64,000 bases of DNA from Niabella drilacis (GTDB lineage Bacteria; Bacteroidota; Bacteroidia; Chitinophagales; Chitinophagaceae). The translations under genes and the position numbers were made by a program. This document shows positions 8,716 through 17,237 of the stretch, one piece after another; within the stretch, counting starts at the first letter, position 1, and every line of letters begins with the position of its first letter. The notes under the pieces were generated by a model, which ran no database searches, had not been told where the DNA came from, and was given only the letters and a program-made list of their open reading frames with translations. The stretch covers positions 447,840-511,839 of the forward strand of contig NZ_FMZO01000002.1 in the NCBI RefSeq assembly GCF_900101395.1, read 5' to 3'.

Positions 8716-8922
8716 GTGCGTCAAACAAACTAATGCCCTCCAAACACTGCTTTGTTTTCGATTTTAGCATGTGTTATTTTATTGAATAGCTTCCGCGAAG
8801 AAGCTGCATAAAGAAATGATCTGAAACCACGGTAAGCCGATCAGATTGGTTGCCGGGTGTCTTCAGGTCCGGTAATACCGGATTTTGCAGCTGAATGCGC
8901 GACGGCAATATTGACTGTATTT

Positions 8923-9723
8923 ATGTATAAGATCAGAAGCACAAACGCGCTGCTGCTTGGGATATTCATCCTCGGGCTTACTGCCTGCAGTACGTATCAA
9001 AAGGTTCCCTATTTCAGGAATATTCCTGCGGATAGTTCGGTTTATGCCCGGGGAAGCATGATTCCTACGGTGGATTACCAGGCCCTTAAGATCAAACCGG
9101 ATGACCTGTTGGGGATTACGGTCAGCACACTGGATAACAGCACTGCAATATTGTCGGACGCCGGTGTAAGGCCCCAGGGGGCGCCGGGGGGGGCTATAGC
9201 GTCGCAGCCAGGTAATGGTTTCCTGGTAAGCGCGGCCGGTACGGTGGAACTGCCGCTTCTCGGCTCATTGCAGGTAGCCGGGTATACTACAGAGCAGGTA
9301 AAAGAATGGATCCGGACGAAGGCCGCAAAGTATTATAAAGATCCGGTGGTTAGTGTCCGGCTGATGAACTTTAAAGTTACGGTACTGGGTGAAGTGGCCC
9401 GGCCCGGAAGCTATTTTATAAATGGGGAGAAGGCTACGTTACTGGATGCCCTTGGCCTTGCAGGGGATCTTACCATTTATGGCAATCGTCAGAACGTACT
9501 GTTGCTGCGTGATTCCGGCGGAAAGCAAAAATCGGTACGCTTTAATCTGAACGATGGGCAGGCGCTTACATCGCCTTATTTATACCTGCAGCAGAATGAT
9601 GTGGTATATATAGAGCCCGGTAAGGCAAAGGCCGCAGCGAACAATGCAGGACGCACGCAGACCATCGCGATTGTAGGTTCGATCGTATCGGTACTGATTG
9701 TTGCATTAACCAGGTTCCGGTAA
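8923..9723 (+). CDS. wza: Wza-like polysaccharide export lipoprotein
   Basis: Outer-membrane polysaccharide export protein (Poly_export plus SLBB domains). The ATG at 8923 is chosen over the upstream in-frame ATG at 8857 because it gives a proper lipoprotein signal with lipobox LTAC (MYKIRSTNALLLGIFILGLTAC is residues 1-22 in pieces: MYKIRST, ALLLGIFILG, LTAC). The export domain contains LKIKPDDLLGITV, then FLVSAAGTVELPLLGSLQV and GYTTEQVKEWI. The SLBB part has VTVLGEVARPGSYFINGEK and LLDALGLAGDL. The C-terminus has a hydrophobic segment (TIAIVGSIVSVLIVAL), as in Bacteroidota Wza homologues. It is followed 56 bp later by the Wzc partner. It should form the outer-membrane channel through which the capsule polymer leaves. 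Confidence 0.93.
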   Translation: MYKIRSTNALLLGIFILGLTACSTYQKVPYFRNIPADSSVYARGSMIPTVDYQALKIKPDDLLGITVSTLDNSTAILSDAGVRPQGAPGGAIASQPGNGFLVSAAGTVELPLLGSLQVAGYTTEQVKEWIRTKAAKYYKDPVVSVRLMNFKVTVLGEVARPGSYFINGEKATLLDALGLAGDLTIYGNRQNVLLLRDSGGKQKSVRFNLNDGQALTSPYLYLQQNDVVYIEPGKAKAAANNAGRTQTIAIVGSIVSVLIVALTRFR

Positions 9724-9779
9724 CATTTGTACGGGGTGGGTACGGTGTAGAAAATTTATTTCAGGATTATTAATGATGT

Positions 9780-12170
9780 ATGCAGAAAGATATTCATTGG
9801 GACGATGAATTTGAGCCGGAAACGCGTCAGCGTGACAATAAGGCTTTATTGCGTTTTATTGGCCGTGTGCGGGCTAACTGGTATTGGTTTGTGTTATGCG
9901 GGCTCATAGGCTTTTCAGGGGCTTTTGTTTATCTGCGTTACACCCTGCCTAATTATAAAATCCATGCCAAGCTGCTGGTATCCGATGATAAAAAAGGAAG
10001 CAGCCTTTTGCAAAATACGGCCCTCAGCGAACTCTCCGGGCTTATGGGAGCAAAAAGCTCGGTAGATAATGAAGTGGAGGTACTAAAAACCGGGGACCTG
10101 ATGCGGGAAATGGTACTGGCGGAGAAGGCCTATATTTCATATTTTAAAACGGGCGCTGTACATAGGGTACCGGTTGTACAGATGCCTTATTCTATTACTA
10201 TCGGAACGGCTCCCGACTCTATTCAAAAGACCAGTTCCTTCGATATTATTCCTGTTGAAAATGGACGGGTGAGTCTTCAGAATGCAGATACAGCGTTCTA
10301 TATTGGATGGGGAGAAACATTTTTTTTGCCCGGAACAGGGATGATGAAAGTGAGCAGGAACCCGGGAAAACAATATGGTCCGGAGCACTATGGATTTACA
10401 ATTTCACCGGTACGTAAAGCAGTAGGGGATCTGAAGGAAGCGCTCACTGCGGAAGTGACGAATAAACAGGTTTCAACTATTGATCTTACGTTGCAACACA
10501 GTCTTCCCAAAAGAGGTGAGCAGTTATTGCGGACGCTTATTGATAAGTATGTGGAGCGCAATCTGAATGATAAAAATGTAATTGCTGATTCTACGCTGGC
10601 CTTTATCAGTACCCGCCTGGAAAAAGTAACCGAAGAACTTGCCGAAGTTGAGGATCGCATTTCCGGGTATAAAAAGGAAACGAAACTGGCGGATATATCC
10701 CAGCAAAGCAGGATCCTGCTGGAGGGGGCTGCCGACTTTACCAAAGGATTGGCCCTGTCTGATGGTCAGCTGGCAGCGGTGGATATTGTTTCAGATTATT
10801 TAAAGGATAAGAACCGTCCCCGCGTGGTGCCTTCCGCTTTAATCCCTCAGGATGCAACGTTTAGCAGTATTACTGCCCGGTATAATGAGCTTATCCTGCA
10901 GCGGGAGCGGCTGCTGCTGTCCAATACCGAGGACAATCCATTGGTAAAAAACATCGACGGGCAAATTGCGGGACTACGGCAGGATATGATCAGTAACCTG
11001 TCCAATACCCGCAAGCAGCTGGAACAGGCACGCCGGAGCCAGCAGCAACTGGCCAGCAGGTTTAATGGCCAGCTGAACGAAGTACCTGTAATAGAAAGAG
11101 GCTTTATTGATCTGGCACGTTTGCAGCAGATCAAACAGGCTCAGTATATTTTCCTTCAGGAAAAATGGGAAGAAACTGCAATTGGCCGAACGGCCAATGT
11201 AGCAAATTCAAAAGTGATCGATTCTCCAAAAGCGGAAGAGCGTCCTTTTGCGCCCAGGCGGAAGATGATTTATGCCTTTGGACTTTTATTGGGATTGTTG
11301 TTCCCTGTTGCCGTATTTTATCTGAGAGATCTGCTGAATGTAAAAGTTCGCGGAACGGAGGAAGTGCAGGCTGTTACAGGACTGCCCATACTGGGGGCTA
11401 TTTCGCATTCCAGGGGGAGCGAACAGGTAGTAGTGGTTCCGGGGTCCCGTTCTGCGATCTCCGAGCAATTTCGCGCGATACGCACCAACCTGGAATTCTC
11501 GCTGAATGGGGGAAAGACCATCCTGTTTACATCTTCGATGTCTGGCGAGGGCAAGTCCTTTGTAGCCTTGAATATGGCCATGAGCCTTGCACTATTGGAT
11601 AAAAGGGTTTTGCTAATGGAGCTGGATTTACGCAAGCCCAGTATTATTCCCAAATTGGGTTTGGTGCAACATAAAGGCTTTTCCAACTATGTTGTACGCC
11701 CGGAATTAAAGATGGCAGATATTATTGTTCCCTCCGGGGTACACGAAAAGATCGATGTACTGCCCGCGGGAGCAGTTCCGCCCAACCCTGCGGAGTTGCT
11801 TGTGCATTCCAGGGCATCGGCACTGATCACGGAGGCAAAGCAGCACTATGACTATGTGTTGATCGATACGCCACCGGTAGGCATGGTGACCGACGCACAA
11901 TTGTTGGCGCGTTATGCGGATGTTTGCCTGTTTATTGTACGCCAGGGATATACCTACAAGGACCAGTTGCAGATTCCTGGAAACCTGGCAAGACAGCAGA
12001 AGATGAAATCGATACAGATTCTGATCAATGATATGAAATCCGGAAAAGGTTATTATGGAGGCTATGGTTATGGTTATGGCTATGGCTACGGATATGGCTA
12101 TGGCAATTATACGGAGGAAGTTAAAACCGGCCGGCGTATATGGCGGTTCAGGAAAAGAAAAAACAATTGA
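9780..12170 (+). CDS. wzc: Wzc-like capsule tyrosine autokinase / chain-length regulator
   Basis: Inner-membrane polysaccharide co-polymerase with a cytoplasmic BY-kinase domain, 796 aa. Wzz-type membrane segments lie near residues 35-55 and 497-515. Between them is a long periplasmic coiled-coil region with a GNVR-type part (RGFIDLARLQQIKQAQYIFL). The kinase has Walker A SSMSGEGKS (about 584-592), Walker A' VLLMELDLRKP and Walker B YVLIDTPP. The C-terminus is a tyrosine-rich tail with at least seven consecutive Gly-Tyr units, encoded by a hexanucleotide repeat at about 12058-12107. These tyrosines are the expected autophosphorylation cluster that controls export assembly. It works with the upstream Wza. 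No separate phosphatase (Wzb or PHP type) is present in the window. Confidence 0.95.
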   Translation: MQKDIHWDDEFEPETRQRDNKALLRFIGRVRANWYWFVLCGLIGFSGAFVYLRYTLPNYKIHAKLLVSDDKKGSSLLQNTALSELSGLMGAKSSVDNEVEVLKTGDLMREMVLAEKAYISYFKTGAVHRVPVVQMPYSITIGTAPDSIQKTSSFDIIPVENGRVSLQNADTAFYIGWGETFFLPGTGMMKVSRNPGKQYGPEHYGFTISPVRKAVGDLKEALTAEVTNKQVSTIDLTLQHSLPKRGEQLLRTLIDKYVERNLNDKNVIADSTLAFISTRLEKVTEELAEVEDRISGYKKETKLADISQQSRILLEGAADFTKGLALSDGQLAAVDIVSDYLKDKNRPRVVPSALIPQDATFSSITARYNELILQRERLLLSNTEDNPLVKNIDGQIAGLRQDMISNLSNTRKQLEQARRSQQQLASRFNGQLNEVPVIERGFIDLARLQQIKQAQYIFLQEKWEETAIGRTANVANSKVIDSPKAEERPFAPRRKMIYAFGLLLGLLFPVAVFYLRDLLNVKVRGTEEVQAVTGLPILGAISHSRGSEQVVVVPGSRSAISEQFRAIRTNLEFSLNGGKTILFTSSMSGEGKSFVALNMAMSLALLDKRVLLMELDLRKPSIIPKLGLVQHKGFSNYVVRPELKMADIIVPSGVHEKIDVLPAGAVPPNPAELLVHSRASALITEAKQHYDYVLIDTPPVGMVTDAQLLARYADVCLFIVRQGYTYKDQLQIPGNLARQQKMKSIQILINDMKSGKGYYGGYGYGYGYGYGYGYGNYTEEVKTGRRIWRFRKRKNN
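12058..12107 (+). repeat. In-frame hexanucleotide repeat encoding the (Gly-Tyr)n tail of Wzc
   Basis: About eight near-identical units of TATGGN encode alternating Gly and Tyr. Slippage by whole units would change the tyrosine number without breaking the frame. Confidence 0.8.
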
Positions 12171-12245
12171 ATGTGATCCACAGCTGGCGAAACTGATCAA
12201 TAACATCGAAGTGCAGAACGGGATTCTTACGAAGATTAATTAAAT

Positions 12246-13796
12246 GTGGCTTTGGAAAATAGCAACAAGAAAATAGCAAAAAATACGCTGCTGCTTTACT
12301 TCAGAATGTTTTTGACCATGGGAGTAAGTTTGTACACTTCCAGGGTAGTGTTGAATGTATTGGGCGTAAATGATTATGGTATTTATAGCGTAATTGGGGG
12401 AGTGGTGGCGCTTTTTGTTTTCCTGAACGGAGCCATGTCATCCGCCACACAGCGGTTCCTGGCGGTAGATATTGGCAGAGAGGACTGGGCGCGCCTGCAT
12501 AAGACGTTCAATGCTGCTTTAATTATTCATATTGGTATTGCCCTTGTGATTTTGTTAATTGCCGAAACAGCAGGTCTCTGGTTTATTAATCACAAGCTGG
12601 TAATACCGGGCGACCGGATTGCAGAAGCTAATTTTGTGTACCAGTTTTCGGTGTTGTCGAGTATTATAACCATCACCCAGGTGCCTTTTAATGCAATTAT
12701 TATTGCAAGGGAGCGTATGAGTGCTTTTGCACTGATAGGCATTGTTGAGGTGCTGCTGAAATTGATTATCGTATACCTGCTCTTTATATCTTCGTTTGAC
12801 AAGCTGAAAACCTATGCAGTGCTTTTAGTAGTAGTAGCTTTTCTGGTCTCCACCATATATAAAATTTACTGTGTCCGTAATTTTAAAGAGACGAAGTTTA
12901 AGTTGTTTGCCGAAAGGGGCGCGTACAAGGAACTTTTGGCATATTCAGGCTGGAACCTTTTTGGGAATATTGCCGCTGTTGCAAAAGGACAGGGGGTAAA
13001 TATATTATTGAACCTCTTTTTCGGGACCGTGGTTAATGCGGCTTATGGCATTATGATGCAGGTACAGGGCGCTATCGGAGGTTTTGTACAGAATTTTCAA
13101 ACAGCAATTAATCCTCAGATCTATAAAAGTTACGGGCGTGGTGATCGGGAAACGATGCAATATGTTATGTTTAAGGGTGCAAAACTCTCATTCTTTTTGC
13201 TGCTGATTCTTGTATGCCCCGTCGTGTTTAATATTCATTTTGTTTTAACCTGGTGGCTGAAAAACCCTCCGGCATATACAGAGGTTTTTGTGACCCTGAT
13301 GTTGGTAAACCTCACTATTGAAAGTATTTCTTACCCGTTAATCACGGGGGCTCTGGCTACTGGTAAAATAAAATGGTATCAGGTGATTGTTGGGATGACC
13401 CTGATCTTTAATCTTCCGGTTAACTACTTCATGTTTAAGGCCTACGCCGATCCTGTGTATTTCCTGTATGTTGCAATCCTGTTGTCTCTGATCACTTTGG
13501 TGTTTAGAGTACTGTTTCTCAGACGGATGCTCGGATTGAATATCCGTACCTTTTTCAGGGAAGTTCTTTGGCCTGTGATTGCCGTTTCTCTTTTATGTTT
13601 TGGAGTGTTGCATGTAGCAGCTGCCTGTATTGGAAGGGCTGCAAGTTTTATACAACTGCTTTATGAAAGTTTTTTTCTAATAGGTATTATAAGTGTGCTG
13701 ATCTTTTTCATCGGGCTGTCCAGATCGGAGCGGGCATCTCTTAGGAAGTTCGCCAGGAAAAAGATCGCAAGAAATATTAAATATGAATCTTTTTAA
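12246..13796 (+). CDS. Wzx-like polysaccharide flippase (MOP superfamily)
   Basis: Integral membrane protein of 516 aa with about 12-14 hydrophobic segments, typical of the polysaccharide transport (PST/MATE-like) flippases that move lipid-linked repeat units across the inner membrane. The N-terminus (NTLLLYFRMFLTMGVSLYTS) and the RVVLNVLGVNDYGIYSVIGG region are characteristic of the family in Bacteroidota. The start is a GTG at 12246; no in-frame ATG lies nearby and the next candidate is a TTG two codons later. Its 3' end overlaps the next gene by 14 bp (13783-13796), indicating translational coupling. Confidence 0.9.
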   Translation: MALENSNKKIAKNTLLLYFRMFLTMGVSLYTSRVVLNVLGVNDYGIYSVIGGVVALFVFLNGAMSSATQRFLAVDIGREDWARLHKTFNAALIIHIGIALVILLIAETAGLWFINHKLVIPGDRIAEANFVYQFSVLSSIITITQVPFNAIIIARERMSAFALIGIVEVLLKLIIVYLLFISSFDKLKTYAVLLVVVAFLVSTIYKIYCVRNFKETKFKLFAERGAYKELLAYSGWNLFGNIAAVAKGQGVNILLNLFFGTVVNAAYGIMMQVQGAIGGFVQNFQTAINPQIYKSYGRGDRETMQYVMFKGAKLSFFLLLILVCPVVFNIHFVLTWWLKNPPAYTEVFVTLMLVNLTIESISYPLITGALATGKIKWYQVIVGMTLIFNLPVNYFMFKAYADPVYFLYVAILLSLITLVFRVLFLRRMLGLNIRTFFREVLWPVIAVSLLCFGVLHVAAACIGRAASFIQLLYESFFLIGIISVLIFFIGLSRSERASLRKFARKKIARNIKYESF

Positions 13797-15093
13797 CGGG
13801 GAGTTTTGTACCGGATGCGGATTGTGTGTGTCAGAATCTGAGCAGGTAATCAAAATGGATTGGGATGAGTACGGGTTCCTCAAACCCGTTACATTACATG
13901 GGAATATGCCCGGTGAAGCGATGAAGGTTTGTCCTTTTAACCCAAAACCCGAGGATGCAATAGCTGATGAGGATAAATTGGCCGGTATTTATTTAAAGGA
14001 AGCCGCTCAGTTCGATCCTGAGATCGGGTGTTTTGAAAATACCTATATCGGGTACAGCCGGAACTGGCGCAGCACGTCGTCTTCCGGAGGAATGGCAACA
14101 TATATCTTTGAGCAGCTGCTGCAGTTAAGGATTGTGGACCATTTATATATTGTAAAGGAAGTAAATGGCAGTTATGCCTATCAATTGTTTTCAAATGAGA
14201 CGGAAATAAAGGAGACCTCGAAGACACGATATATTCCGGTTACATTGGAAGATCTGTTTATCAACATCGGCAATATCGAAGGAAAAGTGGCCGTGTCAGG
14301 CGTGGCTTGTTTCATAAAGGCTATAAGATTAAAACAATATTATTATCCGGAGTTGCGGGATAAAATACCTTTTTTGATCGGGATTATTTGCGGTGGCTGG
14401 AAAAGCAGTTTTTTTACAGATTTTCTGGCTCAGAGTTCGGGGATTGACGGGGACTATCGTAACCAGGAGTATAGGATAAAAGATGCAAATAGCACGGCGT
14501 CTGACTATTCCTTTGGAGCGTACGACGGCAGGGGCGCTTTTTACCAGATGAAGATGTCGAGGGTCGGAGATATGTGGGGATCCGGGTTGTTTAAATCAAA
14601 GGCCTGTGATTTTTGCACCGATGTGTTAACGGAGCTGGCTGATATTTCCCTGGGAGATGCCTGGTTGCCCGAATGCCGGTCAGATGGAATGGGGAACAGT
14701 ATCATTATTACCAGGACATTGCTGGCGGACCAATTGATCCGGGAGGGTATGGAAAGAGATGATCTCTGCGTTCAACCGGCTCCGAAGAGCAGGATCATCG
14801 AATCCCAGCGGCCGAGTTTTTCTCACAGGCGGGATGGCTTGAAGTTTCGAATACGGATGGCAAAGTTGCAGGGCTGCGTTTTGCCGTATGTCCGGAAACG
14901 GGTTTTAAGACCTATTTCCATTTCTTATAGCATCGTTCAGCTGCAACGGTCGATAACGAGGAGTGAAAGCCTGGAGCAGTGGCGGGCCGCCTCTTCCCTG
15001 GAAGTATTTAACAGGAAAATGAATAAAGCCTTAAAGCGGCTAAGGTTTGTGACAAGGGTATACCACAAAATGAGAAAATTTAAGATATCATGA
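13783..15093 (+). CDS. Coenzyme F420 hydrogenase/dehydrogenase beta-subunit-like Fe-S protein of a polysaccharide locus
   Basis: The protein has 436 aa. The N-terminal ferredoxin-like motif CTGCGLC (residues 9-15), with a later CPF, implies at least one [4Fe-4S] cluster. The middle region matches the FrhB/FdhB N- and C-terminal domains (SSGGMATYIFEQLL, VSGVACFIKAIRL, FLIGIICGGWKS, CDFCTDVLTELADISLGDAW), which normally bind FAD and pass electrons to F420. Bacteroidota do not generally make F420, so the electron partner is unknown. Members like this recur in polysaccharide loci beside pyruvyltransferases; here the stop overlaps the start of the pyruvyltransferase by 4 bp. Its 5' end overlaps wzx. 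A redox step in making or decorating the polymer is plausible but unproven. Confidence 0.8.
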   Translation: MNLFNGEFCTGCGLCVSESEQVIKMDWDEYGFLKPVTLHGNMPGEAMKVCPFNPKPEDAIADEDKLAGIYLKEAAQFDPEIGCFENTYIGYSRNWRSTSSSGGMATYIFEQLLQLRIVDHLYIVKEVNGSYAYQLFSNETEIKETSKTRYIPVTLEDLFINIGNIEGKVAVSGVACFIKAIRLKQYYYPELRDKIPFLIGIICGGWKSSFFTDFLAQSSGIDGDYRNQEYRIKDANSTASDYSFGAYDGRGAFYQMKMSRVGDMWGSGLFKSKACDFCTDVLTELADISLGDAWLPECRSDGMGNSIIITRTLLADQLIREGMERDDLCVQPAPKSRIIESQRPSFSHRRDGLKFRIRMAKLQGCVLPYVRKRVLRPISISYSIVQLQRSITRSESLEQWRAASSLEVFNRKMNKALKRLRFVTRVYHKMRKFKIS

Positions 15094-16211
15094 AAATTGG
15101 AATTCTTACGCTTCCGTTACATGGAAACTATGGAGGGAATCTGCAGGCGTTTGCTCTTATGAGCTACCTGAAACATATGGGGCATGAGCCTGTTCTTGTT
15201 AATCTGGTTAGTGAGGCGCCTGGCAGCAAAACCCTGCAATCGCAGGTGAAACAGCTTGTCCGGAGCGGGATCGGATCTATTCCTTTTTTAGGTAAAAGGA
15301 TCCTTTCGTCGCGGAACGTGTACAAGCATTCCGAACACTTTATCGGAAAATATATCCGGCCCCGGACCTGTTCCGTAAAGGGAAAAGATGATTTCGAAAT
15401 ATTGAGGAAGTATGAGTTGGATGGTTACATCGTTGGAAGCGACCAGGTATGGCGTAAGGAGTATGCCAAGACCTATATCAGCAGTTATTTTCTGGACTTT
15501 ATAAGAGATGAAACGAAGTTGAGAATAGCATACGCAGCTTCTTTCGGGGTTGATGCCTGGCAATTTGATCCAACGCTTACTTCGGATCTGAAAATGCTGA
15601 TACATAAGTTTGATATGGTAGCCGTAAGGGAAGATTCTGCGGTTGCTTTGTGTAAGCAGTATTTTGATGTAAAAGCTGAGCATGTTATAGATCCGACGAT
15701 GCTGATCAAAAAGGAAGAGTACGGGGCCTTAATCGCCCGGGAGCAAGTACCTCAAAGTAAGGGCGATTGCATGGTGTACATCCTGGATGATTCTGAGGAT
15801 AAAAAAAAGCTGGTGGATAAAATTGCCGTTGACGGAGGATTTCGCTGTTTTACGGTAAATGCTCAGACCCAAAACAGAAAAGCCCCCATCAGACAAAGAC
15901 GGTATCCTCCTGTGGCGTCCTGGCTACGGGGATTTATGGATGCGAAATTCGTGGTTACGGATTCTTTTCATGGAACAGCTTTTTCTATATTATTCAATAA
16001 GCCTTTTATTGTTGTGGGCAATAAAGAAAGAGGACTGGCGCGATTTGCTTCCATTGCGAGGATGTTTGATCTGGAACATCGTATGCTGGCATCAGTAGGA
16101 GAGTACGATGCCTCATTATTAAATCAGACAATAGATTGGCAGAAGGTGAACGGGAGGTTGGAAATGTACAGGGAAAAGGCCGCCCGGATGCTTGGAACTT
16201 ATTTAAAATAG
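15090..16211 (+). CDS. Polysaccharide pyruvyl transferase family protein
   Basis: The protein has 373 aa, similar to CsaB/WcaK-type enzymes that transfer pyruvate from phosphoenolpyruvate to a sugar as a ketal, adding negative charge. Visible features are the N-terminal KIGILTLPLHGNYGGNLQAF, VGSDQVWRKEY, the central RIAYAASFGVDAW, VAVREDSA (the AVRxxxS-type motif), HVIDPTML and the C-terminal FVVTDSFHGTAFSILFNKPF with its conserved SFHG. The start overlaps the upstream Fe-S protein gene by 4 bp (ATGA), so the two are translationally coupled. The acceptor sugar cannot be read from sequence. Confidence 0.88.
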   Translation: MKIGILTLPLHGNYGGNLQAFALMSYLKHMGHEPVLVNLVSEAPGSKTLQSQVKQLVRSGIGSIPFLGKRILSSRNVYKHSEHFIGKYIRPRTCSVKGKDDFEILRKYELDGYIVGSDQVWRKEYAKTYISSYFLDFIRDETKLRIAYAASFGVDAWQFDPTLTSDLKMLIHKFDMVAVREDSAVALCKQYFDVKAEHVIDPTMLIKKEEYGALIAREQVPQSKGDCMVYILDDSEDKKKLVDKIAVDGGFRCFTVNAQTQNRKAPIRQRRYPPVASWLRGFMDAKFVVTDSFHGTAFSILFNKPFIVVGNKERGLARFASIARMFDLEHRMLASVGEYDASLLNQTIDWQKVNGRLEMYREKAARMLGTYLK

Positions 16212-16221
16212 TAATGTAATA

Positions 16222-17232
16222 ATGACCCCGGTTTTTTCTATAATTATACCTGTTTATAATGCTGAACGGTATCTGAAAGCCTGCCTGGATAGTGTTCTTA
16301 AGCAATCCTTTGACAATTTTGAACTGTTGTTGATAAACGACGGCAGTAGCGATTCATCGGGCCGGATTTGTGATGAATATGCGCAGAATGACAGGCGCGT
16401 AAAAGTGTTTCATAAGAAAAATGGGGGTGTGAGCGCCGCCAGGAACCTGGGACTTGAGCACGCTACCGGGGAGTGGCTGTGTTTTATTGATAGTGATGAC
16501 GGTGTGGATGCATGCTGGCTTCAGCAATATGCAGAGAACCTGGATGCAGATGTGCTATTTCAGGGGGCCGCAATCATATATAATCATAAAACAGTCGGGG
16601 TGAAACTGGAGCCCGGTTTTGGATACGGCGGGGAAAAAGACCGTCTGGTTGCTTACCTGGAGAATGTGCCGGGAGCTTTACTGAATAGTACATGGAGTAA
16701 GTGTTGCAGGGCCTCGATCGTTAAAGCGCATGATCTTCGGTTTTTGGAAAATTGTCATCTCAGTGAAGACCTGATTTTTATTCTGCATTATTTAACAGTT
16801 AGCAGGACGGTCCGGGTCATTGATTATTGCGGGTATCAGTACTACAAGAGAAATGACGGAAGCCTGACCAGTACAAAACACCCGCCCGAGGCATTGCTGC
16901 AATGGAAAAGAGAGGTTATTAACGCATTGGATATCTATTGCAGGGGAGACAGAAATAATATTGTTTTTAAAAGCGTAAGCGCTAAGGAGTTCTCTTACCT
17001 GGCGTTTTGGATGATAGAGAATTTTAGCAGGGTCGGTTATTCACTGAGGACGGATTATTACACATTGTTTAGAAGTTTGAAAAGATGGGTGTCAATATAC
17101 TCGTTGTCTGCTAACCGGTATATATATGCATTGAATTGCCGGCCTTATATCCTGTTCGATTTTTTGCTGTTGGTGTATTCGAAGACGTATTTATTCAGCA
17201 GGGGATGCATTCAGGGGGTATTTAAAAGATAG
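16222..17232 (+). CDS. Family 2 glycosyltransferase
   Basis: A GT-A-fold transferase of 336 aa. The N-terminal domain is classic GT2: FSIIIPVYNAERYLKACLDS, then LLINDGSSDSSGRICDEYA, NGGVSAARNLGLEHATGEW and the metal/nucleotide-binding FIDSDDG. The C-terminal 130 residues are variable and likely hold the acceptor specificity. It lies 10 bp after the pyruvyltransferase gene and 5 bp before the polymerase gene, so it is in the same operon. It should add one residue to the lipid-linked repeat unit at the cytoplasmic face of the inner membrane. Donor and linkage are unknown. Confidence 0.92.
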   Translation: MTPVFSIIIPVYNAERYLKACLDSVLKQSFDNFELLLINDGSSDSSGRICDEYAQNDRRVKVFHKKNGGVSAARNLGLEHATGEWLCFIDSDDGVDACWLQQYAENLDADVLFQGAAIIYNHKTVGVKLEPGFGYGGEKDRLVAYLENVPGALLNSTWSKCCRASIVKAHDLRFLENCHLSEDLIFILHYLTVSRTVRVIDYCGYQYYKRNDGSLTSTKHPPEALLQWKREVINALDIYCRGDRNNIVFKSVSAKEFSYLAFWMIENFSRVGYSLRTDYYTLFRSLKRWVSIYSLSANRYIYALNCRPYILFDFLLLVYSKTYLFSRGCIQGVFKR

Positions 17233-17237
17233 AGGTT

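Larger units (their letters stand above)
8581..8922. other. Gap between the lipoprotein gene and wza: hairpin, promoter-like motif, repeated block
   Basis: 342 bp with no supported gene. It holds a hairpin (8627-8656), a promoter-like pair (TTGG at 8685-8688, 19 bp, TACTTTTG at 8708-8715) and GCCCTC at 8735-8740. The block 8735-8766 shares TGCTTTGT, TTTTCGAT and TTA in order with 3344-3374. A small stem GCTTC/GAAGC lies near 8790-8805. Reading frames upstream of 8923 in the wza frame lack a signal peptide. Confidence 0.4.

Noticed and set aside
12055-12243. 62-aa + strand frame starting MEAMVMVMAMATDM
   Set aside because: It is the shifted reading of the Gly-Tyr hexanucleotide repeat in wzc, and its end has no recognisable protein.
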